In this document: in pieces, positions 12,376 through 23,700 of the stretch
Layout: each line of letters begins with the position of its first letter
Position numbering within the stretch: position 1 is the first letter of the stretch
The notes under the pieces: model-generated
Seen by the model: only the letters and a program-made list of their open reading frames with translations
The model's database searches: none
Told to the model about the DNA's origin: nothing
Program-made: the position numbers and the translations under genes
Assembly (NCBI GenBank): GCA_010093605.1
Contig: MU004181.1
Location: 2,448,215-2,512,214, forward strand
Origin: Lophium mytilinum
Lineage: Eukaryota; Ascomycota; Dothideomycetes; Mytilinidiales; Mytilinidiaceae
Length of the DNA: 64,000 nucleotides
Direction: 5' to 3'

Positions 12376-13042
12376 TCTTAAGAATACTTTGGAATGTAGG
12401 CGAAGGCTTTGGGCTGATCTCACCGGGGTAGAATGTAATGGACGAATATGGGCGAGCCATTTGAAAGGAAAAGTATTCTATGGTACTGTATGGGGCATCG
12501 ATGCTTGCGGAGGGGTTGATTCTATGTCCGACTAGCAAACAGCAATCATTTGGAGAGTGATAAGGCCCGGTGGTCTGCCTTCTTGTGCTTCTTTCTCCTT
12601 ATTTAGTGAGCTTGGATATAAGGAATTCGGTGGTGCTAGCTGGTCTTTTCGGAAATATTATCTGAGAGGTCTGTTAGCAGTGCAACTCTCAAATCGACCT
12701 ACTATTCCTGAGAACCATCCATTCACTGAATAGGCTGGGCCACCTACAGCAACTCGCTATAGGAGTAAATATATACCTTCACTGAATTGTGCGCCCTATT
12801 TATACCTGGCCCCTATCGCGCTGCTGGCTTTCAACACACTTACAAACAATCCCGAAGCCTTGAGACCAAACGTCAGATAGCACTGGACCACGTGGACGCC
12901 ATTCTCCAGGACAAAATACTGAATACACTGACGGAACTCGAAAGATACTTGGCTGCAATCAAAACACATAATCTGAACCCTTTCCTCACTACCAACCGCC
13001 ACGCAGAAAGCTACCACCACCAGATTGAGCTAGGAAGCCGAA
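12376..13042. other. intergenic, nothing recognised
   Basis: Spacer between two uncharacterised plus-strand genes. A short open frame at 12787..13059 overlaps the next start and is probably leader sequence. Confidence 0.45.
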
Positions 13043-13981
13043 ATGTCGTATTACCTTGAGTTTCCTGCCTCCGTGTACCCTCTTCCTACCAATATAATGG
13101 CGAAACCATATGCCCACATCTCCATCGGCACCAGGGATATTTCCTCCTTGCTCCCGAAATTGATTCCCATTCCGATGCTCCTCCACTTCGCACCAGCCCT
13201 TCAAAAGTTCCTAGGGCCACCAGAGCCAGCTGATAGTCTCACGAACCGCATCCTCAAACCACACCAACGCCTCACTTTTCCCCAAGGCTCGGTGGGCAGG
13301 TATGGGGTCGAGGACATCATCAAGCGGATGATGCAGATTGCCGGCGGCTATACCCCCTCACTTTTCAAACCACCACGACCAAACTTAGACGCTGCAGTCC
13401 TGGTTCTAGAGGCCTGGATGATATTTGGACAGAAAGCAGTGGGTAGTGTACAGCTTAGAGACTATATCCTGAGTCGTCTTTATGCTGGACCGGTGGATGC
13501 GTACGACATCAAAGCAATATGGGAACACTTCCACCATGATAGCGATCTGGCGGAGGCTATGATATCAAATGTCGTCGAAAACTGGGCGAACGGCGAGCTT
13601 AGCGATAGAGAAAAGTTGATGATCATGCGCTATGCACAACCAAAGAAGGAGCTTGAGGAGAGAATCTTTCAGGCGAATACGGAGTTTCAAAAGAAGGTTG
13701 AAGCTCGAAAAGCCAATCGGCTTAGGCAATTTGAATGGAACGGCGAAGTCCGCACACAGCAGCCACTGTCTGCGCGGGTAAAAGACACTCGCGAACTGCA
13801 CATCATTCCTCAATCAGGGCGATTGATTCCAAATCAGTCAGAGCAGACGGCGAGTCTTGACAATGACCGGGCTTCTCGAGAATCCTCCGTGGAGACTGTA
13901 GTCCATCGCCCAGAAAGCTCTTCGAATACCGGCGCATTAGTCAACGATAATAAGCCCATCAACCCTCGTCTCCTTTCGTGA
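13043..13981 (+). CDS. uncharacterised protein, possibly BTB-like
   Basis: Single open frame from ATG at 13043, 312 residues, no intron needed. Residues 15-130 look folded. The helical block VLVLEAWMIFGQKAVGSVQL, RDYILSRLYAG, and DLAEAMISNVVENWA resembles the part that follows the BTB fold in many ascomycete BTB-like proteins, where a WxxGE-type helix leads to helices ending in a cysteine or aspartate motif. The BTB core itself is not clear. Residues 215-312 are charged then disordered. It lies 667 bp after a gene of similar size on the same strand; whether they are paralogues cannot be settled by eye. Confidence 0.65.
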   Translation: MSYYLEFPASVYPLPTNIMAKPYAHISIGTRDISSLLPKLIPIPMLLHFAPALQKFLGPPEPADSLTNRILKPHQRLTFPQGSVGRYGVEDIIKRMMQIAGGYTPSLFKPPRPNLDAAVLVLEAWMIFGQKAVGSVQLRDYILSRLYAGPVDAYDIKAIWEHFHHDSDLAEAMISNVVENWANGELSDREKLMIMRYAQPKKELEERIFQANTEFQKKVEARKANRLRQFEWNGEVRTQQPLSARVKDTRELHIIPQSGRLIPNQSEQTASLDNDRASRESSVETVVHRPESSSNTGALVNDNKPINPRLLS

Positions 13982-14316
13982 ACTGTGCGCCTGAGTCTGG
14001 GCACGGATTCAGTTGACAACAGCTCTAACCTGCGACCGCCAGATGATAGACCGGATCGGTAAAGGTGGACCGGGAAGCTTTTTGGAGGGTCGAATCGTAA
14101 CATCAAAAGAAGTGCAGATTATTCGAAACTCATGCGGTGAAGTTGGAACATGGTGAGATTTTTGAGACTCACCTTGTAGGCTTGATGCGACACCTAGAAC
14201 ACGAAGATTTTTGTGAGGCACATGCTATACAAAATTGGCGAATTACTGATACTGTTCAACAAGCTACTTCTAGTAGGAGGCCGTCTAAACTTTTAAGCCA
14301 CACTTAATGTTCTTTT
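13982..14316. other. convergent 3' spacer
   Basis: Short region between the 3' ends of the plus-strand gene at 13981 and the minus-strand aquaporin gene at 14317. Nothing recognised. Confidence 0.5.
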
Positions 14317-15450
14317 CTAGTCCTTATAGATTGGAATGCACCAGTACATTATCCCGTTTAGGATTGCGGCAGTGATGTCTCCGAGCCAATGCACGTAATG
14401 GTAGTCGAAACGTTCTTTTGAGATGTCAGATCACTGCGACAGAGAGTCAAGAGCATTCAAGCTTACCAGCTGCGGCCATGAGACCAAGACACCTGGCTGG
14501 ATTCAGGGAAGCACCTGAAAAGCCCGGAGTGACAAAGCCGGTGGAAAAGGTACAAAGCCCTAGAGCGATTCCAACCAGGATTGGGGATAGTGCCGGACCA
14601 AAAACCACGCGTTGTCGTGGATCGAGACCGACTCCGAAGGCTACAAATATCAAGGCGAAGGCAGTCATGAACTCAAAAGTATATGCTTGCCCAGCGTTGA
14701 CCAGCGAGGTGTCAACATAGCACCCTGGTATCTTCTCCAGAGCGGCTGCAGGCAGACCCAGAGCAGCTCGCATTAAGAACCCGCCAATGACGGCACCGCT
14801 ACATTGAAAAGCAACGTACAATGTTGTGCGTGGTAAGGTTGCTAGTCTCGCAAAGAAGGTTGCGATTGTGATGAAAGGGTTGAAATGCCCACCTGAAAAG
14901 TAATTAAGCTACGAGAAAGAGCAAGCTGGACTGGCAATGTCCCTTACCAGAAACGGGCCCTCCGGCAAAAATGAACAGTGATATGAGGACTGTGTTTGCA
15001 ATGGCTCCAATAGTTGCTGGCAACAAAGGGCCTAGAGACGTTTCTGTGATGGCGGAGGATAACCCGAGGGAGAAAAGGCCAGAAAGAAATATCTGCAAGC
15101 CAGTCCCCACGCCTTCGATGGTTGCTTCTTTCCATAGTTCTAGGTCAGAGAAGCCCCGCGGGTCGATGCTTGCGTGCCATGAGAAATATGTAGCTGCATC
15201 GGGTGCCTTTCTGGTTATGGATTCAAATTGAGACTGCAGTGGCCGACCCACGATTAGCTTTGTTCGCGTTGTTCTCGAGGTCAGTTGCTCCTACATCGTC
15301 ACGAGAGACGGTGAACTGCTGGTTACCACCAATACGCCCAGCGAATGGGCGAGACACCGTGTTATGCAAACCCTGCTGCTCGACATCTCTAGTAGCTTCA
15401 GGGGCCCCTGTGGATTCGAGGGAGTGGACGTGCTTGCGTGAGGTTGACAT
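14317..15450 (-). CDS. aquaporin-like (MIP family) channel
   Basis: Four exons on the minus strand, 15295..15450, 14948..15233, 14467..14892 and 14317..14414; introns of 61, 55 and 52 bp; 321 residues. A hydrophilic N-terminal tail of about 55 residues precedes six hydrophobic helices. The two half-helix signatures are at residues 152-154 (GGHFNPFIT) and 278-280 (GASLNPARCLG). The first is NPF rather than the usual NPA, with the second canonical. The last exon supplies HYVHWLGDITAAILNGIMYW, a normal final helix. The MIP family carries water, glycerol or other small neutral solutes across membranes. The altered first motif places this among the divergent fungal aquaporin-like proteins, so substrate cannot be assumed. 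Splice sites are all GT-AG and restore the frame exactly. Confidence 0.88.
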
Positions 15451-15882
15451 GGTGAAGGGAATCTGAAGATAGAGGTTGCAAATAAACTATGGGAGAACTA
15501 GTCGACAATGAGAGAAGGATGGCGATGTAGGACTGGCCGTGGAAGTATTCCGTGCTCCATGACGAAGCACAACGGAGAGGCTTACTGAAGTATTCAAATC
15601 ACGCTAAGTGCTTCATCCCAATTGCTAGCGAAATTGGCTTACTGCTGTGAGGGTTTGCTTAATTGCTGGCTTAGTAAAATGTACATAAGGAGTTGTGCCG
15701 ATCGAGAAGACCTCCGGAGCGATCTCGACCTCGGATGGGAGACAGGGGGGCCTGGAGATTCTCTTGGCATAACGCCATCCACATCTGGACTAGTGCCTCT
15801 CGCTAAACTTTAATCCACCCCACAGCGCGGTGTTCGTTGGAAAAACCACCGCGACATCGACACTCTCGACACCACCGCCATC
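15451..15882. other. divergent promoter region of aquaporin and eS7 genes
   Basis: The aquaporin gene (minus) and the ribosomal protein gene (plus) start from opposite ends of this 432-bp stretch. No gene inside. Confidence 0.5.
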
Positions 15883-16710
15883 ATGTCGTCGCCCTCGTTG
15901 AACAAGATTGCGGCCAACAGCCCGTCCAAGACGAAGCCCTCCGAGATCGAGACCAGCATCGCCAATGCTCTCTACGACCTCGAGACCAACATCCCGGACA
16001 TGAAGAGCTCCCTGCGACCTCTGCAGTTCGTCTCTGCTCGCGAGGTAAGATGAACCACTACCTTCAGAAACAGGAAACAGCCTCCCAGTCGATCCAATGC
16101 GCCGCCGGCGTCAGAAACCGTGGCGTTGCGGACGATGGGGTCAGGTTGAATATCGAAGAGGCGGTGGGCACTGGGCAGCTTCAGCACGCTGACACCAGGA
16201 TTCTTTAGATCGAGGTTGGCCACGGCAGGAAGGCGATTGTCATCTTCGTCCCTGTTCCCACGCTCCAGGGCTGGCACAAGTCTCAGCAGCGGTACGTATT
16301 TCCCCGGCTCAAATTTGGCCAGCGCTTGACTGACCTTTGACAGCCTCACCCGCGAGCTCGAGAAGAAGTTCTCCGACCGTCACGTCCTGATCATCGCCTC
16401 CCGCCGCATTCTCCCCCGACCCAAGCGCTCCAACCGCTCGCGTACTACCCAGACGCAGAAGCGCCCACGTTCGCGAACCCTGACCGCTGTGCACGACGCC
16501 ATTCTCCACGACCTCGTATACCCTGTCGAGATCGTCGGCAAGCGCATCCGCACCCGCGAGGACGGCAGCAAGATTCTCAAGATCGTGCTCGATGAAAAGG
16601 AACGTGGTGGTGTTGACTACAGGCTGGACACCTACTCGGAGGTCTACAAGCGGTTGACCGGCAAGGGCGTCAACTTCGAGTTCCCCCAGAGTGCTCCTAC
16701 GGACTATTAG
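15883..16710 (+). CDS. RPS7: 40S ribosomal protein S7 (eS7)
   Basis: Three exons, 15883..16044, 16209..16291 and 16344..16710, with introns of 164 and 52 bp; 203 residues, the normal length for eS7. The product begins [20 protein letters not shown] and carries the conserved segments LQFVSARE, then [17 protein letters not shown] starting exon 2, and [17 protein letters not shown] in exon 3. It ends [16 protein letters not shown]. eS7 is a component of the small ribosomal subunit and contributes to 18S rRNA maturation. A longer first intron close to the start is common in fungal ribosomal protein genes. Codon choice is strongly C-ending, as expected for high expression, and this creates long false frames on the opposite strand. 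Confidence 0.97.
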
Positions 16711-16943
16711 ATGGGTATTTGACGGGGTGCAGGTTAGGACGGGGGCAATGTACTCGACACAAAAGCTACTCGGCATGAAATCCATTGTGCCACAATACCA
16801 AGACGGTTCAGACTTCTTCATATTTGTTCGGCTATATGCAATTGTGATGTTCTTTTTGATTCATCTAAGTCCTGCTGACATATGACTTCTCCCACCTTAT
16901 AAAGTTCCATCGCAGCACGTCGTCGTATTCTGGCCGAGGTTCC

Positions 16944-17812
16944 TCATTGCCTGTCCAGCTCGGGATAATGGCGGAAAATACCCTGGCCGTAAGGCAGCCT
17001 CCTCTCGCTAGCTAAATACTCCTTGAGGTGTTCTTGCTCTTTTACCGCTGGGTAAAATGTATCAAACAGCAGGGGATAGTCCGCTTTCCGCGCTTCGATT
17101 TCTTTCGGGAAGGCAAACTGCAATCCATTTACAACATGCCACAGCGTCGTATCAGCAAACGTCAGCTTCTCTCCGACCAAATGTTTGCCCTGCCCAGCCT
17201 TCTCGTTGCTCTTTAGCACACGCTCAAAGAACGAAAAGAATTTAGGAATTCGGATTTCGCGGACGTTCTTTGCTTTCTTGAGGGCCTCTTCTTTCTGGTC
17301 TGGGTGACGTTAGCGATGCGGGGTTACTCCTACTCGCACGAGCTAATCCTAGCCTATGTGAGGATTCCGTATGTTGTAGATAGCCTACCTTCATAGTAAA
17401 GTATATTCGCAATGGGGTGGTGCGAGTCGTGGGCTTCGTTGTTCAAGTCCAAGGCCGTGAGGGCGTAAGCATTGACAGCCCACTTGTCCGCCTCCTCGCT
17501 GCCCGCCAGTCCTAGCTTTTCCCCTAGATATAGCAGGATGTTCGGTGTCTGGTATAGCACCAGCTCGGCACCATCTTTGCCCTCTCCGGCCACCTTTAGC
17601 AGTGGAGGTGCGAAGGCTGGGTTTGTCTCGGAATTGAGGGCGTCCATGACAGGGCCTCGGTCAGGCTTAGGTCTATTGCAGATGTCGGTGTATGGCGTTG
17701 CGGTAGCTTCGAGCACGAGACGGATGAACTCGCCACGGCCGGGGAGGGTGGGCCAGTAGACGAGGGTATAGAGAGGCGTCGTGCGGGCTTTCTTGGCTGA
17801 GGGCTCAGACAT
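16944..17812 (-). CDS. glutathione S-transferase family protein
   Basis: Two exons on the minus strand, 17389..17812 and 16944..17299, with an 89-bp intron containing a GCTAAC branch site; 259 residues. After a short polar start the thioredoxin-like domain begins LYTLVYWPTLPGRGEFIRLV, resembling the Tyr/Ser active-site region of sigma-like transferases. A substrate-binding LYQTPNILLYLGEKLGL segment closes the N-terminal domain. The all-helical C-terminal domain contains GEKLTFADTTLWHVV, matching the conserved N-capping-box region. Such enzymes conjugate glutathione to electrophiles or act as peroxidases in the cytosol; the substrate is unknown. Confidence 0.9.
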
Positions 17813-18154
17813 GGTGATGCAAATGGAGTGAAAGAGGGCGATGGAGGGAGGACGAGTGTTCTAGACAATGTCAACGTTGTTTCTCGTCAATGCGTGCTGT
17901 ACTTATCAGATGTCTTAATAGCTGTCTCGGGATTGAAGTAGAAAGAGTGTGATGCCCCATCGGTACCGAAAAGGGGATCCATTCCATCATGCTGGGAGGG
18001 GCAGCAAATGATCATTGACAGGGATATATTGGGCCGTGCACTACTCCAAACCAACGGTTGTTTTTGAGCTGCCTGACTGCCTTCAGCCCTCTTCTACACC
18101 AAACACCTCGCCCACTCTGCCCTGGGCTTCACTACTTACCATCTTTTACCCAGT
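17813..18154. other. divergent spacer between GST and CCCH genes
   Basis: Promoter region for both neighbours; nothing else seen. Confidence 0.5.
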
Positions 18155-20186
18155 ATGAACGGGTACATGGATAGTAGCGCCGTTCTGGCCCAGATCGAGG
18201 GCTTCAAAAAGTCGGACGGCGACCGTGAATCCCTGCTAATGGTATGCCTCACTCTACAAATTCTCCGCTGCACGACACAAGCTAACGTCAGCTACAGAAA
18301 CTTATTAAACAGCTCGAAGACCTGAAGGAGAAGTACGAGGAGAAGTGCGACGACCATGAAAATGAGAGACAGTCCCGAAGGAGATTACAACGCAACTGCG
18401 ACGATATGAAGGCACAGGTTCGTATCTGCCCGCTCAGCTACACGTTGGACTATGCTAACTCACCCAAAGCTCACTTCTGCGAGACAAACTATGGAGTCGA
18501 GCCCCTTCGTTCTAGCGCTCATAGACGGAGATGGTCTAATAGTGAGTGACCTCCACACTACGCACAACTTGCTCTCCATACTGATATTTCCTCTCTTCCT
18601 AGTTCCAAGACATGCTCCTCAGCGCCGGACGCGAGGGCGGAAGCGATGCTGCTCATCGACTAAACGCTGCTATTCGGACACATATACTTAGTTTGTACGA
18701 GAACGCGGGCCAATGGGCGATTATGGTACAGATATTTGCGAACTTCGAGGGCCTCTCCCACAAGCTAGCTTCACTCAATATCATAAAGTACCCGACCGAG
18801 TTGAACGCGTTTGCGCAGTCGTTCAGTCTCAACCAACCCCTGTTCAGTTTCGTGGATGTAGGCAGAGGCAAGGAGAGAGCCGATGTACGTGTCTGCCTGA
18901 GAGCCAATTAAATACTCAACCATGCTAATCAATCCACAGCATAAGATCAAAGGTACGCTTATAGCATCCCTTTCCTAAACTCTTCTCCTTCCAACTATGT
19001 GATACTGCGAAAATCTACCTGTTAGCGTGGAAACTTTGGTCAAATGCTGGCTGGATTATGCAGAGCAGCTTTGTTCTAAGGTTGTACACAAGTTGCCCCA
19101 AACTTCTCTTTTTCTTCCCTCAGCACGAATTCTACCGCTTATCTCCTTCCTCTGTCTACTTTACACGCGTTTCTATTTTCTCGGGTCATATTCACTTGCC
19201 ATCCACGGGACGAAAACCACGCTATCACGTGATGATTTACTAACATGCATGGCAGAGACTTTACGAGTGTTCATCGTGAACCCTTCTTGCAAACATATAT
19301 TGTTCGCTGGATGCCATGATTACGGATACCTACCAAATCTGGAGCCCTACAAGCATGATCCAGCCATGTCATCCCGAATCACGCTGGTGGAATCTACCCC
19401 AGCCCAGCCTGTTTACTCCAGCCTAAATATGAAGATCATCAGCTTCGACGATATCTTCCGTAACACTCCTCTACCAGAGCGGGCATTTATGCCAATGCAA
19501 CAGCTTAAAAGCTCACTCCCACCCACCCAGCCAAGTTCAGTAGCTACGGCGCCACCACCTGTTCAGCCACCGCCTGTTCAGCCACCGCCTGTACGTGCAC
19601 CTGTTATTGCGCAGCCTGTTGCTAAGAGCCCAACTCCTCCTGCGGATTCCACCTGGGCCAGTGTCGGAAAGACTGGTATCACCGAGAAGAAGATTTCTAT
19701 TGCATCAAACAAAACACCTCGGAGATACATCGTCTTCAATGCAGACGGCGAGCGACTCGATCTTCCAATTGCAAAAGCGGACCGTGCGTCCCAGGACAGT
19801 CTTCATCAGCGCATCAAGAAGGGGAAAGTGTGCAACGACTATCATCTCAAGGGCAGGTGCGAGAACATCGGCTGCCCTTACTCGCACGCGCCTAGGCTCA
19901 CGCAGATGGAGACGCTCGTGCTGCGGAACAAGGCTCGCGGACTCTCGTGTGTTCAGGGCAGCGACTGTTTCGACTTTAATTGTTATTTTGGACATGTATG
20001 TGCTAACTACTATTGTGACGGAGGCCCTCAATGCTACTTCGGTCACAGGCACAAGGATCAAATGGATACTGTAGGTTATACTCTATTACTCAATATCCTG
20101 CAAAGAAGAAACTAATTGAATAACAGGCACCTGCCAAGAAGTATTACGAAGACGGAACAGAGGAGGATGTGCCTTACCCTGGGTAG
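18155..20186 (+). CDS. CCCH-type zinc finger protein
   Basis: Seven exons: 18155..18241, 18298..18417, 18470..18541, 18603..18884, 18940..18952, 19256..20070 and 20127..20186; 482 residues. The N-terminal region contains a coiled coil (QLEDLKEKYEEKCDD). A folded domain follows, running from FVLALIDGDGLIF through LFSFVDVGRGKERAD and CKHILFAGCHDYGYLPNLEP, a layout shared by many fungal CCCH proteins and distantly nuclease-like. A Pro-rich linker with PPPVQ repeats leads to three Cys/His clusters: C-x8-C-x4-C-x3-H (VCNDYHLKGRCENIGCPYSH), C-x5-C-x4-C-x3-H and C-x4-C-x5-C-x3-H. These suggest RNA binding. Exon 5 is only 13 nt and the next intron is 303 bp, far longer than the rest; it ends with a perfect TACTAAC branch site. 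The long intron is the least certain part. Confidence 0.85.
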
Positions 20187-20751
20187 TAAATTTGTGCGGG
20201 ACTATGATGGTGCTTACACCTTTAGCTCTTGCTTGATTATATGATGGTCTCTTGGTTGCGGTGGGCGGTTTTGGTATAAGCTGTTAACATAATTTAGCAA
20301 GCGGAAAACTACGTCGGGGAAGTAAGTAATTAGCTCTCTAGTAAGCCGCCAAACCTCTCTTTCGTACTTACATCTTCCATGCTTCATGTGTCATTAACAT
20401 TGGACTAACTCCTTCGCTAACCCATCACGTGAGTATATGCGTAGTAAAAACGTAGGTAAGTTTCGGTATTCTGTGACATAGTAGTCAAACCTCTCCTTAG
20501 ATTTCTCCAGCCCTTAGATAGAATCCAAAATCCACCTTCCCATATACCCCGTAAACACTCCCCCGCTAAAGACCAGACATATCAGACACTCCCCCAACTA
20601 ACCCCCCATATTTCTTTATAATCCGAAAAATGTTATCAGACGTCCATTCCCATATGCACGTTTTCTAGATCCGAAATCCACACGTTATACACCTAACACT
20701 CCTTACTCCTTTAGATACCACCCGTGCCCGCTTCTCCCCGTTCCACTACTG
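20187..20751. other. convergent 3' spacer
   Basis: Lies between the 3' ends of the CCCH gene and the Zn2Cys6 gene. AT-rich in part, with a TCACGTGA palindrome at 20425..20432. No gene seen. Confidence 0.5.
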
Positions 20752-23700
20752 TTACGACCCCATCCCACCCCCTTCATCCATCACATCTCCCGTCCCCACA
20801 TGCGGCCCACCAAACCCCCACGCATCGCCCGCGAAAACGCCGTCGTCGCCCAGCGTGGGCGGCTCCATATTGAACGGCATGAACCACGCCATGCTCTGGT
20901 CGGGAAAGAAGCCGTTCCCCATACCACCCGTATTCGGCATACCCCCGAGATCCAGGTTCCAGAGATCCGGGGCGGCCGAGCCCGCGAACGCGGAGAGATC
21001 GAGCGGAAGGAGCGAGTTGGTCGCCGTGGCGTGGTTCATGAGGCCGATGTTCTGGGCATGTGACTGCGGCGGTTGCGGCTGGCCCGGGATCTGGGCAAAG
21101 GGCGTGGGGAACGACGCGTTGGCGGGGTTGGAGGCGTAGTACGCCGGGTCGAAGTTCTCGACGACGTCGGGCTGGAGGCGCATTTGGTGGAGGTCTTGTG
21201 GCGGGTGTTGGAGGGGCGTGTGCTGGGAAGGTGAGAGCTGGGGTTGGAGCTGAGCGGTGGCGTCGATGGAAGGAAGGTCATCGGTCTTGGGTTTGGCTTG
21301 TTTCTTCTTTTTCGCCATCTTGCGCTGGTGTTCTGCCCGAGATGGTGGCGAGAGGCTTGCGAAGAACTCTTCGACGCTTTGTAGGTCGGATTTCTGGCCG
21401 AGGACGGCGTCAGTGCCCGGCTCTCTCTTGACCTTGGTAGCTGGGTCTTCGTAGTCGGTGTTGGAGACGCCGTGGGGATAGCGGTCAAACCAGTCGCCGT
21501 ATTGGAAGATCTGCTCCTGTCCTTTGCTGTTGCCTGCGGCAGGTCCCCGCAAGGCTGCATCGGCGTGCTGCCGATATAAGTCTTTCAAGTTCTCTGCAAT
21601 GTAATGAAACATGCCCCAGTACTTCTTCATTTTGGTCAGATACTTGACGTTACTAGCCAAGTATTTCTTCGATTGCTCTTCCAGTTGTGGGTTTTTGCTG
21701 AACACCCCTCGAATGTGAATAGTGCTTGAAAAGAAGGCCGAGTATCCCACAAATGGAGCGACGACGTTGTGGTCCATGGACGCGCTGATCACAATGGAAA
21801 CTTGTTCTGCGGCTTCTAAGGCATTACGCGCGGCTTCGGCGAGGAATTCCTGTGGTACTTCGTTCGGAGTATGGGCTCCAGAATCAGCCAAACGGGAGGT
21901 TCTACGCAATTTGGGAATGCTGTCCCCACTCGCGGTAGATGGGCGAGCGAACCGATTCAGGAAAAGAACGCTCTGGTAGTACAGGATATGCAGGTATAGC
22001 AGCTGGTTTGCAGATCCCTCAATGGCGTGGCTCTTGAGATTCTCCTCGTTATGATGCAGGGTTTCCGGTAACGTTTCCTTGAATTTCTGAAGTCGGCCCT
22101 TGATGCAATTGAAAGTAGATTCGGGATCCCATGTCGGTACCGTCTCCCTTTCTAGCCCGCCAAGATTTAGGTATTTGATCAGCTCGCCCCATATCGAAAC
22201 CAAGCGAATCAAATATGCCATGACTCCCATATTGGCCGTCGTGTCCGTCAGCTGCTCCGAATTTGACGTAGAAGCACCACCGTCCAGATCTTCAGTAGAC
22301 CCTGCGATTTCATCAATGTACAGTTGCTCTTTAACCGGCAACTGAACCTGGATGAACTGTTCATTAACGAACAGTGGGCGCTCTGTGCCAGAAGAGTTGA
22401 ATCGATCCATGAGGAAGCACGACCACATTGTTCTTCTTCTTATTTCTCGATCGATGAAGCTGAGCTTCTTCCTCTCTCCATTCTCGCCACCTAGTGGGTC
22501 GTAATCGAGGTCCCTATGAAGTTGCAAGGCATAGGCCATTCTCTGCGCCATACCTCCGAACATCCAGCTTCGGCCTCCTTGGCACGTTCCAAACTCATGT
22601 AGCCCGAGTAAGAGATACACTATCAGAATCGTAATATTGGGGGCGTCGTATCGTTTGAGGGCTATCTCGCGGGCTTTCGTGGCCCACTCTTCGCCTCGAA
22701 GAAATGCAGGCTCTGTCCGAAGCTGTGGATGGGTCGAGAATCTTGCGGAAATGGCACATATTGCCAGTGTTAAGACTGGAGGGACGTTCCCAGCAGCTAG
22801 CCTGCGCATAAAGCTGGGTTTGTGAAGAAGAGGGTAGCTCTGGCCGTATACGAAGTCAAAATAGACTTCGGCGAGATGTTCTTGCATCTCTTTTGATGGA
22901 AGGCTTTCCACTCCCTCGGTAAGTAGCTTGCCTTCCTCCGTAGTCCGTGCTTTTGATGTTGCCGTCGCATTCTCTTCAACTTGCTTGGAGGCACCCGATT
23001 TCGACCAGTCTTCCAGGTCATTCCCAAACGCTTCGTCCGCCGCCCGTTTCTTAGTAGCCGAAGGCTTCGGAACGGTGCCGGGGAGAGGTGGTTTGACGAC
23101 TGACCTCCCCATCGGTGGGACAGATCCGGCGTTTTCCTTTGGGATCAGCTTTATCACCCGATCTTCCATTCTTTTAAGTCGTTTGTCCAGCATGGCCATA
23201 TAGTCGGTCCTCGGCGCAGCTTTGCGGGTGGTAACTTTGTAGACGCAAGGTATGCGTGATCGCAAACAGTGTCTGCAAGCAGGCTTCTCTCCAGAGCATC
23301 TGATCTTCTTCCTCCGACAGGCGATGCAGGCTAAAGGAAGCCGTTTCCGCTCCTTGCCCGCTTTAGTCTTCATTTCGCTCCATGGCGGTGGCTCCAGATT
23401 GCCGTCCTTGTCCTTTATCGAGCCTTCGCCTCCGTCTCCGCTGACACTGCCATCAGCTCTAGTCCCCATCGAGTCGTTCATTGTCTCTCCTACTCCCATG
23501 ACGCTTAGCCCCAGACCACTCTCTGGACTTGTGTTTTGGTCCAAACCATCTCTTTGCTGACTGAAGTCTCCGATGGTGCTAGTGCTCAGTCGGTGCTGTA
23601 TGCCAGATGCAACAGAGCCTGGGCCTTCGCTGAAATTCGAGACAGGTGTACGGTGCTGGGTGAAGGAATGGCTCTTCGTCGCCGGGGATGGTATTTGGGC

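Noticed and set aside
15972-16821. Minus-strand frames of 125 and 170 codons
   Set aside because: They lie opposite the eS7 exons, whose C-ending codons create open antisense frames; no family resemblance.
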